Origin: Flavobacteriales bacterium UBA6165
GTDB taxonomy: Bacteria; Bacteroidota; Bacteroidia; Flavobacteriales_D; Crocinitomicaceae
Reading direction: 5' to 3'
NCBI GenBank assembly: GCA_002422285.1
Contig: DIUF01000071.1
Span: 1-8,075 of the forward strand
DNA length: 8,075 bases
Shown: in pieces, positions 1-6,234 of the stretch
Position numbering within the stretch: the stretch's first letter is position 1
How the letters are laid out: every line of letters starts with the position of its first letter
Position numbers and translations under genes: made by a program
The notes under the pieces: model-generated
Told to the model about the DNA's origin: nothing
The model's input: only the letters and a program-made list of their open reading frames with translations
Database searches by the model: none

Positions 1-116
1 TGGGCAGAAACCACGTTTATTTCATAAGCGATGTCGAATTCCTTTAAAATTTTTGCTGCTTCTTGCATAATCGGTAAATCCGAAATGCTCCCCATGATAA
101 TTCCAACTTTAGCCAT
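1..116 (-). CDS. purE: PurE, N5-carboxyaminoimidazole ribonucleotide mutase (N-terminal part, cut by window edge)
   Basis: Only the first 38 codons are present, and the gene runs off the low-coordinate edge. The translation begins MAKVGIIMGSISDLPIMQEA and ends in VVSA, with the next two bases (CA) fitting the conserved His. The early GSxSD segment (residues 9-13) and the VVSAH segment match the PurE family, in which these residues form the nucleotide-binding N-terminus and lead into the conserved active-site His. By family knowledge, PurE interconverts N5-carboxyaminoimidazole ribonucleotide and carboxyaminoimidazole ribonucleotide in cytosolic de novo purine synthesis. The ATG at 114-116 is chosen because the family motif starts a few residues in and because an A-rich leader and a promoter box lie just upstream. 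It is separated from the glycosyltransferase by 86 bases and appears to have its own promoter. The partner purK is not in view. Confidence 0.93.
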   Translation of the reverse strand, partial: MAKVGIIMGSISDLPIMQEAAKILKEFDIAYEINVVSA

Positions 117-144
117 TGTTTTGTTTTTTGAAGTTTGTGAAGTG

Positions 145-178
145 CAAATTTACCGATTCCCGCCGATTGGAAGTCAAA
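145..178 (-). promoter_or_regulatory. Bacteroidota-type promoter of purE
   Basis: On the minus strand a TAAATTTG box (145-152) fits the Bacteroidota -7 consensus TAnnTTTG, and a TTTG (175-178) lies 22 bases upstream, at the long end of the usual -33 spacing. Transcription would start around 138-141, giving a leader of roughly 22-25 bases that ends in a very A-rich stretch before the purE ATG, as is common in this phylum where Shine-Dalgarno sites are weak. The spacer holds two CCGATT copies (listed separately). The match is by consensus only. Confidence 0.6.
153..168. repeat. Two CCGATT copies ten bases apart in the purE promoter spacer
   Basis: CCGATT occurs at 153-158 and again at 163-168, in the same orientation and one helical turn apart, between the -33 and -7 boxes of the purE promoter. 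This arrangement could suit a repressor site, but six bases is short and chance is possible. Confidence 0.3.
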
Positions 179-192
179 TTGATTGAGAATTG

Positions 193-205
193 TAGAGAAT
201 CTCTA
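193..205. repeat. Short palindrome at the glycosyltransferase stop codon
   Basis: TAGAGA-A-TCTCTA is a perfect 6+6 palindrome around one base, and its high end is the stop codon of the glycosyltransferase gene. An alternative 5-base stem with a 4-base loop (AGAAT/ATTCT on the minus strand) overlaps it. It is not followed by a T tract, so I do not call it a terminator. Its function is unknown and may be nil. Confidence 0.25.
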
Positions 206-1207
206 TTCTTGAAACGACATTTTTCTACACAAAATACGTTGAACAAAAAAGGCTTGCATAAATCCAATTCCGTAAGCAAATAGTTGAATCAAACTGGTAG
301 TCATGGACAAATAGGCGACTTCGAAGTTTTTATTTTTTTGCCACGAATCTACAAAAATCAGCAGAAGGAATAGAGCAACAGGGAGCATAAGCCAAATCGA
401 AAACAACACGCTTAATACAAGTAATACCAAAGTGCCTATTGTGAAAATCGCAGGAGCAAAGTGCAACAATTTTAAGGACTCAGGATGAATTTTCGAAATC
501 GTGACACGTGCAATTCCGAAGTTGTAAACCTGACGTACAAACTGCTCAATGGAAGTCCTACGTTTGTGATAAACAAATGCTTTCGGAATGAGTGCCGTCT
601 TAAATCCAGCTTTTATAATTTGTATGCTCAAATCCAGATCTTCGCCAGCTGCTTTGGTGTATGCGTAGCGCATGGTTGGAAATCCTCCAGTTTTTTCATA
701 GACCTCTTTGGTGATGCCCATGTTGAAACTACGCGGATGGAATTTTTCTAATTTTTCACTTGCTCCTCTGATTCCACCTGTGGTAAAAAAAGACGTCATG
801 GCATAATTAATAGCCTTTTGATTACGAGAAAACCCTTTATCTGCTGCGTCTGGTCCGCCAAAAGCATCCACAGGATTTGCGGTCAAAAATGAGCGCACTT
901 CATAAATATATTGCGGTGGCAAAACACAATCAGAATCCAGGAAAATACAATAATCACCGTTAGCGCGTTCTACACCATAGTTTCTAGATAAACCGGGACC
1001 TGTATTCTCTTTGAAGAAATATTGAATCGGAAATTCGCCTTTGAACTGATTACAAATGTCTTCACACGGTACATTCGATCCGTCCTCAACCACAATCAAT
1101 TCAAAATCTTTATCGTTTTGATTGGCTAAACTCTGCAGCAACTCCATGACCTCATCGGGTCTGTTATAAACCGGAACAATGAGTGATAATTTGAGTTCGT
1201 GCTGCAT
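203..1207 (-). CDS. Membrane-anchored family 2 glycosyltransferase
   Basis: This 334-residue protein has an N-terminal GT-A domain of glycosyltransferase family 2 followed by a hydrophobic C-terminal part. Residues 6-15 (KLSLIVPVYN) are the typical first strand, EDGS at 41-44 is the nucleotide-binding loop, DSD at 91-93 is the metal-binding DxD-like motif, and GED at 188-190 supplies the likely catalytic acid. Hydrophobic segments near 250-270, 272-287 and 299-324 should anchor it in the inner membrane with the catalytic domain in the cytosol. The family transfers a sugar from a nucleotide sugar to a lipid, glycan or similar acceptor; neither donor nor acceptor can be read from the sequence. 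The gene starts 6 bases after the pcm stop and is probably co-transcribed with it. A role in surface polysaccharide or glycolipid synthesis is inference only. Residues 216-234, with the RxVYNFG segment, resemble the acceptor-side helices of processive or membrane-linked members. Confidence 0.88.
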   Translation of the reverse strand: MQHELKLSLIVPVYNRPDEVMELLQSLANQNDKDFELIVVEDGSNVPCEDICNQFKGEFPIQYFFKENTGPGLSRNYGVERANGDYCIFLDSDCVLPPQYIYEVRSFLTANPVDAFGGPDAADKGFSRNQKAINYAMTSFFTTGGIRGASEKLEKFHPRSFNMGITKEVYEKTGGFPTMRYAYTKAAGEDLDLSIQIIKAGFKTALIPKAFVYHKRRTSIEQFVRQVYNFGIARVTISKIHPESLKLLHFAPAIFTIGTLVLLVLSVLFSIWLMLPVALFLLLIFVDSWQKNKNFEVAYLSMTTSLIQLFAYGIGFMQAFFVQRILCRKMSFQE

Positions 1208-1213
1208 GTCTAT

Positions 1214-1858
1214 TTATTTCGCAACTTTTTCGAGCATGGGTACAAAGGCAAAATCGCCAAATGTTTCTTCAGTCAATGAGCCATCAGCATTCTTGGTGAA
1301 ACGATACATCACTTGTTTTCCATCATCGCCAATTGGAATCACGATGCGACCACCAGTCTTTACTTGCTCTACCAATTTTTCAGGTAAAAACGGAGCGCCA
1401 CAAGTAACTAATACACCATCGAAAGGTGCATATGCAGGCAGACCTTTATAGCCATCACCAAAATAAAGGGCTGGCGTATACCCTAATACATCTAGGTCTT
1501 TCTTTGCTTTGATAAATAATTCTTTCTGACGTTCAACGCTATAAACACGCGCCCCAACTTCACATAAAATAGCGGTTTGATAGCCCGATCCAGTGCCAAT
1601 TTCCAAAACTTTATTTCCTTTTTTCAATTCGAGAAGTTGGGTTTGAAAAGCAACGGTAAAAGGCTGGGAAATTGTTTGACCCGCACCAATCGGAAAAGCC
1701 TTATCCTGATAAGCAAAATTCAAAAATGACGAATCGAAAAAGAAATGTCGAGGCACTTTCAACAAAGCCTCGATCACTTTTTTGTCGGTTATTCCCTTTT
1801 TCTGCAAATCTTCGACCAATTTGCGGCGCATTCCTTGGTGTTTAAACGTGTCAATCAT
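1214..1858 (-). CDS. pcm: Protein-L-isoaspartate O-methyltransferase
   Basis: The 214-residue product is a cytosolic repair enzyme that methylates L-isoaspartyl residues of aged proteins using S-adenosylmethionine, starting their return to normal aspartyl linkages. Family marks are VPRHFF at 36-41, GQTIS at 60-64 (the substrate-binding loop), the SAM-binding VLEIGTGSG at 84-92, an acidic residue ending SVE at 109, VTCGAP at 151-156 and GGRIVIPIG at 169-177. The length is close to the E. coli enzyme (208). The reading frame is open to an ATG at 1921, but I chose the ATG at 1856-1858 because family members begin with a similar M-D-x-x-K-H-x-G-x-R segment and because the extra 21 codons would run through a terminator hairpin (1884-1913) and a promoter box (1866-1873). 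The glycosyltransferase gene follows after 6 bases. Confidence 0.95.
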   Translation of the reverse strand: MIDTFKHQGMRRKLVEDLQKKGITDKKVIEALLKVPRHFFFDSSFLNFAYQDKAFPIGAGQTISQPFTVAFQTQLLELKKGNKVLEIGTGSGYQTAILCEVGARVYSVERQKELFIKAKKDLDVLGYTPALYFGDGYKGLPAYAPFDGVLVTCGAPFLPEKLVEQVKTGGRIVIPIGDDGKQVMYRFTKNADGSLTEETFGDFAFVPMLEKVAK

Positions 1859-1865
1859 AGTTGTC

Positions 1866-1873
1866 CAAAGATA
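1866..1873 (-). promoter_or_regulatory. -7 box of the pcm promoter, possibly giving a leaderless mRNA
   Basis: TATCTTTG on the minus strand fits the Bacteroidota -7 consensus TAnnTTTG exactly. Only 7 bases separate it from the chosen pcm ATG, so transcription would begin at or within a few bases of the start codon. I see no convincing TTG -33 element at the usual distance, because that region is taken up by the upstream gene's terminator hairpin. Confidence 0.5.
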
Positions 1874-1883
1874 GAAATAAGCA

Positions 1884-1913
1884 AAATGCCCGAAATTGAA
1901 GTCCCGGGCATTT
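1884..1913 (-). terminator. Hairpin terminator of the thioredoxin-fold gene
   Basis: AAATGCCCG (1884-1892) and CGGGCATTT (1905-1913) form a perfect 9-base stem with a 12-base loop. On the minus strand it lies 25 bases after the stop codon of the thioredoxin-fold gene and is followed by a T-rich but broken tract (TGCTTATTTC). The GC-rich core and the U-rich 3' side fit an intrinsic terminator. The A-rich 5' arm would also give a U-rich run on the opposite strand, but no gene there needs it. Confidence 0.72.
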
Positions 1914-1938
1914 ATTAACATTATTAAGTAGATTTTAA

Positions 1939-3453
1939 TTAGTGGTCTTGCGGCTCATCTTTTTCCACTGGGAATAACTTCTCTGCATTTGGCACACCCT
2001 GAAGACGGTCCAAAAACTCCTCAATTTGAGCCACAGACAAGTTTTTACCAATTATTTTCTTGTCCTTATCCAAAATGAACACTTTCGGATTGGCAATCAC
2101 ATCAAAATACTCCTGATACTGAAGCGACTGCACGTTGGTAATCGCTTTCTCATTGGCATTCTTAGAAACGAACTGATATGGGTCTTTTACGGCCTCTTCA
2201 TACAACCATTTGGTAATAGCAACATTGATAAAGGTCATGTTGTGCTTTTTGATGAACTCCTTCCATTTTTCGAAGTCGTCACCCGTGGCTTTACCAACTG
2301 CATAAACTTCAACACCGCGTGCCTTTAACTTTTCGTTATACAAACGAGCCATTTTGGGTGTTTCTTTCTTACAATGACCACACTCTGGGTCCCAAAAATA
2401 AAGTATGGTGTAATCAGCTTTCACGTCATACATTGAATACCATTTTTGATTGGTAGAATCAGGTAAAATCAAATTATGCGGGCGAACTCCAACGACTAAA
2501 TGCTGCAATTTATTTGCCTTCTCACAAAAAGTTTCCAATTTATCTGGTGTGAGCCAGTAGATCAAATTATTCGGTTTACCCAAATTTGGACAGAAATATT
2601 TGACTGCCAACATGATCCATACTTTATCGTGACCCATAATTTTTGACTTGTCGTATTTCTGAACCAAATAGGTTAACACAAATTGGAACATATCCGATTT
2701 TTTATCAAAACGCTCAATCAATTCAATTCCATAATATAAGATTGTATCCGGAATTGGAATCATCATTTGGTCGCCGAAATACAAATCCAAACGCTGTTCG
2801 AAAATGGAAAAATTGACCAAACGGTCATCCTTGAAATCGATATTATCAAAGAAATGTTCGCGGTAATAGTGAAAAACAAAATTTGAGTCAACCATAGAAC
2901 CATCTGCATTTCTTGGGGCTTCAGGCACATCAATTTCGATACCCATTTTCACAAATTTACCGACCAATAGCTTATTATGATCTTGTGCGAATTTGACTAT
3001 GTAGGCCTTCATTCTTTCATTGAGTTGTTTCAATTTGGCCTCATCATTACCATTGGCTTGAATTTGAGAACGCTCTTTATTGCCCCTAACCAATTCTTGT
3101 AAATAGGCATAAAACAGTTTATTCTCCTCAGATTTTTTGACAACAGCGGTCTCAGGACTCATAGTCAAATAGTCCACATGAATTTCGATTTCCTTTTCGC
3201 CAGAAGATTTGATAAAGTCCAAAGTCTTCTTGCCAGCAAAGTATAAAGACATCATACCATCCTTATGCTTTTTCCCATCAAAAACAACGTAGTCCTTCAC
3301 AATTTTGGCCGTATCAGCCATGTACTTTTTGTTGCCAAAATGTCGAATCAAATAAACCTCTTCATCTTCGGCGTTGGTAATTTTAAACTTGATTTGTTGT
3401 GCGAAAATTGGGCTTGCTAATCCGACCCATAAAATCATAAACCATTTGCTCAT
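1939..3453 (-). CDS. Secreted TlpA-type thioredoxin-fold protein with long N-terminal extension
   Basis: From the ATG at 3451-3453 this is a 504-residue protein. Residues 1-19 form a signal peptide (a hydrophobic stretch ending IFA-QQ) with no lipobox Cys, so a soluble periplasmic protein is expected. Residues of about 20-330 form the extension common in Bacteroidota TlpA relatives, resembling DUF4369 first and then a helical DUF5106-like part. A thioredoxin fold follows: WDPECGHC at 354-361 carries the CGHC redox pair, and the cis-Pro position is at about 456 (ANPKVF) with Asn before it instead of the usual Thr or Val. Other cysteines sit near 288 and 310. The role is probably thiol-disulfide exchange in the periplasm, with partner unknown. 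An earlier in-frame start at 3492 would be TTG and would put 13 polar residues before the signal peptide, so it was rejected. AAAGGGA, about 8 bases above the ATG, may be the ribosome site. The gene stands alone between a promoter and a terminator. Confidence 0.87.
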   Translation of the reverse strand: MSKWFMILWVGLASPIFAQQIKFKITNAEDEEVYLIRHFGNKKYMADTAKIVKDYVVFDGKKHKDGMMSLYFAGKKTLDFIKSSGEKEIEIHVDYLTMSPETAVVKKSEENKLFYAYLQELVRGNKERSQIQANGNDEAKLKQLNERMKAYIVKFAQDHNKLLVGKFVKMGIEIDVPEAPRNADGSMVDSNFVFHYYREHFFDNIDFKDDRLVNFSIFEQRLDLYFGDQMMIPIPDTILYYGIELIERFDKKSDMFQFVLTYLVQKYDKSKIMGHDKVWIMLAVKYFCPNLGKPNNLIYWLTPDKLETFCEKANKLQHLVVGVRPHNLILPDSTNQKWYSMYDVKADYTILYFWDPECGHCKKETPKMARLYNEKLKARGVEVYAVGKATGDDFEKWKEFIKKHNMTFINVAITKWLYEEAVKDPYQFVSKNANEKAITNVQSLQYQEYFDVIANPKVFILDKDKKIIGKNLSVAQIEEFLDRLQGVPNAEKLFPVEKDEPQDH

Positions 3454-3469
3454 AATGCTATCCCTTTTT

Positions 3470-3521
3470 GTTAATGTTTTACTGATTTTCAAATATCAGA
3501 CCAAAGTTAATGTTTCTGATT
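3470..3521. repeat. Imperfect direct repeat in the promoter of the thioredoxin-fold gene
   Basis: GTTAATGTTT occurs at 3470-3479 and at 3506-3515 on the plus strand, and each copy is followed by CTGATT (3482-3487, after an extra TA; 3516-3521 directly). That makes two 16-base copies differing by a 2-base insertion, with starts 36 bases apart. One copy overlaps the -7 box and the other lies in the leader just above the ribosome site. They could be a pair of regulator sites or a chance local duplication. Confidence 0.5.
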
Positions 3522-3531
3522 ATTTGACACA
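3502..3531 (-). promoter_or_regulatory. Likely promoter of the thioredoxin-fold gene
   Basis: On the minus strand TAACTTTG (3502-3509) fits the -7 consensus TAnnTTTG. TGTG at 3528-3531, one base off TTTG, lies 18 bases upstream at -33 spacing. Transcription would begin near 3495-3497, giving a leader of about 42-44 bases to the ATG at 3453. This also argues against the TTG codon at 3492 as the start. Confidence 0.5.
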
Positions 3532-3632
3532 TTTTAATCCATGTAAATCCTCGTTGACAGTCCAAAAAACGATATCTTTCATATTTTGGTTGCGCGTTGA
3601 GTTGCTAAATAACTGTTAATATCAAAAAGCGT

Positions 3633-4805
3633 TCAAGACTTAGCAATGTAAGATAAAATTCGCTTATAGTTCCAAAGCACTAGACCCCAGGCCAATAACA
3701 CGATTATGAGCAAGCCCAACCACGACGGCCAAAATTCAACCAGGAGACCAAAATTCATCAAGACATTGTCGATGGCATATTTCAATGCAGCAAAAAGGGC
3801 TAAAACCAGCAGCAAAACCAAAGCAAATCTGCGCAAGAAAAAATGATAAAAATGAGACGCAATTTGTTTGGGATGGTAGCCAATGTGCAATAAAGTTTGG
3901 ACTTCATAGGCCGATTCTGAAACGAGCAGCATGGAAAATTGGGCGAGCATCATACCGCACAATACAACGATGATTAGTGCGATAATAAACAGCACGCTCA
4001 GCACAACATAAAGCATGCCTTGTATTTTCACGACCAACAATTCATTTTCTTTGATTTCGAGATTCAAATCGTCCATCAACTGTTCAAAATCGCCATATTT
4101 CTTTTGATCCAATTGCAAAATGAGAAGGGTTGGCGCTGTGGTTTTGTCTTCTGCAAAATTTAGATTTCCAAAAGTCATAAAACTCATTGGCACCAACACA
4201 GAATTCATCTGATTGGAAAAACCAACGATGCGCGCTTTGTAGCTTTGTTTGCGCCCAAGACCTCTCAATTCTATCGTGAAGTTGAGTGTTTTGGCAATAT
4301 CCTCTGAAACTTGGGGAATGTTGTATGACGCGGCAAATTGATTGAGCATCAACATAAAATCGCGTGGCATAACCAAGGGAATCAGCTCAGAATGTTCATC
4401 CCAGCGCCAATTTTCCAGTTTCAAGTCGAGCATATCATCGTCTACCGCCTGAATAAAAATATCTGTGCTGAAATAGGGCAAACCTTCTTCGCGCATGGCC
4501 AATGAAACATAAAATTGATTGTTGACCACAGGCGCCACTTTTTGTATCGCGGGATGGTCGTTCAAAAGTTCCAAATCTTCACTTGTAAACACAGCATTAT
4601 TGCTATCAAAAGCAGCGTATTTACTCACTTTTTTTTGTGCAACGACCAAATTGGCTCCTATAGAATCTGCCCCTGAAGCCAAATTTTTGATGGCACCAAA
4701 ATAATGCACAACCGCCAGTAAAAACAAAAAACCAACTACTGCCCCGATGGTAACAATGAGCAACTGCAATCTGTCCAATTTATGAAAAAGCATTTTCTTA
4801 ATCAT
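3633..4805 (-). CDS. FtsX/MacB-type ABC transporter permease
   Basis: The 390-residue product has the layout of the FtsX/LolC/MacB permease class: one N-terminal membrane segment (about 12-36), a periplasmic domain of some 225 residues that resembles the MacB periplasmic core (ARIVGFSNQM near 191-200), then three membrane segments (about 264-290, 325-345 and 361-379) that should contact the ATPase. This class usually moves or extracts lipoproteins or other substrates at the outer face of the inner membrane, or transmits force, rather than pumping through a pore. The substrate cannot be read here. The start is the ATG at 4803-4805, which shares its A with the ATPase stop (TGATG), so the two are translationally coupled; a GTG directly before it (4806-4808) is the alternative and adds one residue. 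Close relation to LolC/E, MacB or FtsX itself is not established. It is the last gene of the lipid A gene run. Confidence 0.85.
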   Translation of the reverse strand: MIKKMLFHKLDRLQLLIVTIGAVVGFLFLLAVVHYFGAIKNLASGADSIGANLVVAQKKVSKYAAFDSNNAVFTSEDLELLNDHPAIQKVAPVVNNQFYVSLAMREEGLPYFSTDIFIQAVDDDMLDLKLENWRWDEHSELIPLVMPRDFMLMLNQFAASYNIPQVSEDIAKTLNFTIELRGLGRKQSYKARIVGFSNQMNSVLVPMSFMTFGNLNFAEDKTTAPTLLILQLDQKKYGDFEQLMDDLNLEIKENELLVVKIQGMLYVVLSVLFIIALIIVVLCGMMLAQFSMLLVSESAYEVQTLLHIGYHPKQIASHFYHFFLRRFALVLLLVLALFAALKYAIDNVLMNFGLLVEFWPSWLGLLIIVLLAWGLVLWNYKRILSYIAKS

Positions 4806-5443
4806 CACAGATAGAGCATTTGGTTGAACTTATTGTTGTAGGTTTCTCCTAGTGTGGTCATAAAACATCCTGCATTCAAATGTTCGCAGCGATTTAAAAT
4901 CAACTCTAGGGCGATGGCTGTGTTTTCTTCGTCCAAATGACTGAAAGGTTCATCCATCAACAGATACTGAAACTTTGGAATCATTGCACGCACAATGGCC
5001 ACGCGTTGTTGCTGACCTTGCGATAAAGTACCACAAGATTGATTCAATTTATCGCCCAATCCCAATTTTGAAAGCATCTCGATTACTTCATCGAATTTTA
5101 AATCGCTACCCAAATCCCATTTGATGCGTAAATTTTCTTCGGTACTGAGGTTTGGAAAAAGTTGCAAATCTTGGAATATAACGGAATACACGTTTTTGCG
5201 CATTTCTGTCCAGCGGTTGATATCCCATTGCTGAATATTTTCGTTGTTGAATAAGATTTGCCCTGAATAATCTGTTCGAAGCCCATAAATAAGATGAATG
5301 AAGGTAGTTTTTCCTTTTCCACTGGAGGCATTGAGCAGTGTTTTGTTGTTGAAATCCAATTCGAAGCTACGTTCCCAAACAGAATTTTCGCCGTGATGGA
5401 GTCCTTCAAGAGGTTTGGGCAGTATGTTTTCGAAGCGAATCAT
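4805..5443 (-). CDS. ABC transporter ATP-binding subunit with divergent motifs (LolD/MacB-like size)
   Basis: This is a 212-residue single nucleotide-binding domain, the cytosolic partner of the permease that follows with a one-base overlap. Visible motifs are a Walker A of ASSGKGKT at 39-46 (first Gly of the consensus replaced by Ala, but the Gly-x-Gly-Lys-Thr core is kept), Q-loop Gln91 in FQD, signature LSQGQ at 140-144, Walker B ending LLMDE at 161-165 with the catalytic Glu165, and D-loop SHLD at 168-171. The switch His of the H-loop is not found: the expected T-H-D position reads TTL at 196-198. Domain size fits the LolD/MacB group, in which ATP hydrolysis drives an FtsX-type permease. 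It starts 6 bases after the lpxA stop, so it is almost surely co-transcribed with the lipid A genes. Which substrate it serves is unknown. The frame is intact, so the motif changes do not look like decay. Confidence 0.88.
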   Translation of the reverse strand: MIRFENILPKPLEGLHHGENSVWERSFELDFNNKTLLNASSGKGKTTFIHLIYGLRTDYSGQILFNNENIQQWDINRWTEMRKNVYSVIFQDLQLFPNLSTEENLRIKWDLGSDLKFDEVIEMLSKLGLGDKLNQSCGTLSQGQQQRVAIVRAMIPKFQYLLMDEPFSHLDEENTAIALELILNRCEHLNAGCFMTTLGETYNNKFNQMLYL

Positions 5444-5449
5444 CAGGTT

Positions 5450-6232
5450 TTATTCTGAAACCCAACCTCTAACAATTCCGCGCTCTTCTTGGGCAATAAA
5501 ATCCAAAATTTGCTTTTTCTCAGCGCAATCAGCAATCGTTGATTGAATGATATCAATCGCTTTCTTCACATTTGAGTTTTGGACAAATAAAATGCGATAA
5601 ATATCCTCGATTGTGCGCACTTGTTCATCTGAAAAACTTCTTCTTCGTAAACCAACAGAATTCACACCAATATAGGACAAAGGTTCACGGGCAACGCGCA
5701 CAAAGGGCGGCACACTTTTTCTAATTAAAGAAGCCCCACCAACAAAAGCATGAGCGCCGATTGTTACAAATTGTTGAGCGGCAACTTTTCCTTCTAAAAT
5801 GGCGAAATCTTCGATATTCACATGACCAGAAAGCGCTGTATAATTAGCCAAAATCACGTTGTTCCCAATGATACAATCGTGAGCTACATGCACATAACCC
5901 ATTAGTAAACAGTTGTTTCCGATTTTGGTGGTCATTTTATCTGTTGTGCCGCGGTGAATGGTAACACACTCGCGAATAACCGTATTGTTTCCAATTTCGC
6001 AAGTCGTATATTCACCAGAAAATTTCAAATCTTGCGGAACAGCGCCAATGACAGCTCCGGGAAATATTTCACAATTTGAGCCAATCCTAGTACCGGGATA
6101 AATGACAACATTCGGACCTATTTTGGTGTTTTCACCAATAATGACATCCTCATAAATGGTAGAAAATTGTTCAACAACAACACCCTGCCCCAATTGAGCT
6201 TTCGGTGAAACGACTGCAAATTGATGGATCAT
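5450..6232 (-). CDS. lpxA: LpxA, acyl-ACP--UDP-N-acetylglucosamine O-acyltransferase
   Basis: This 260-residue cytosolic enzyme catalyses the first step of lipid A synthesis, moving a 3-hydroxyacyl chain from acyl carrier protein to UDP-GlcNAc. The N-terminal two thirds is a left-handed beta helix of hexapeptide repeats (for instance IGENTKIGPNVVI). PQDLKFSGE at 66-74 and TIHRGT at 91-96 are family marks. The catalytic His is His118 in AHDC, equivalent to E. coli His125, and His115 and His137 match E. coli His122 and His144. By my hand alignment E. coli His160 is Gln153 here. The acyl-length ruler position (E. coli Gly173) is Gly166, which fits a long hydroxyacyl chain. The C-terminal helical part begins near SVGLRRRSF (192-200). 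The length is normal (E. coli 262). It begins 2 bases after the lpxC-fabZ stop. Confidence 0.97.
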   Translation of the reverse strand: MIHQFAVVSPKAQLGQGVVVEQFSTIYEDVIIGENTKIGPNVVIYPGTRIGSNCEIFPGAVIGAVPQDLKFSGEYTTCEIGNNTVIRECVTIHRGTTDKMTTKIGNNCLLMGYVHVAHDCIIGNNVILANYTALSGHVNIEDFAILEGKVAAQQFVTIGAHAFVGGASLIRKSVPPFVRVAREPLSYIGVNSVGLRRRSFSDEQVRTIEDIYRILFVQNSNVKKAIDIIQSTIADCAEKKQILDFIAQEERGIVRGWVSE

Positions 6233-6234
6233 AA

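Larger units (their letters stand above)
3454..3632. other. Intergenic region between the ABC permease and the thioredoxin-fold gene
   Basis: This is the longest gene-free stretch in the window, about 180 bases. It holds the promoter box and duplicated motif of the downstream thioredoxin-fold gene. I see no strong hairpin with a T run after the permease stop, so the end of the lipid A/ABC transcript is not marked by an obvious intrinsic terminator. A 20-codon reading frame at 3520-3582 has no supporting signals. Confidence 0.6.

Noticed and set aside
1859..1921. Longer pcm reading frame starting at the ATG at 1921
   Set aside because: The extra 21 codons cover a terminator hairpin and a TAnnTTTG promoter box, and the added residues have no counterpart in the family, whose members start at the chosen Met.
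3454..3492. Upstream extension of the thioredoxin-fold protein to 3492
   Set aside because: The codon at 3492 is TTG, it would put a charged stretch before an otherwise complete signal peptide, and it lies within a few bases of the predicted transcription start. The ATG at 3453 has a plausible ribosome site.
3520..3582. Twenty-codon reading frame on the minus strand (MKDIVFWTVN...)
   Set aside because: No ribosome site, no recognisable family, and it overlaps the promoter of the next gene; open frames this short are expected by chance.
5098..5409. Second minus-strand frame inside the ABC ATPase gene
   Set aside because: The frame used for the ATPase carries all ABC motifs in order; this overlapping frame shows none.
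4805..5443. ATPase gene as a decaying pseudogene because of its altered motifs
   Set aside because: The frame is uninterrupted, the Walker B Glu, Q-loop and D-loop are intact, and the stop-start overlap with the permease is preserved, all of which point to a working gene.
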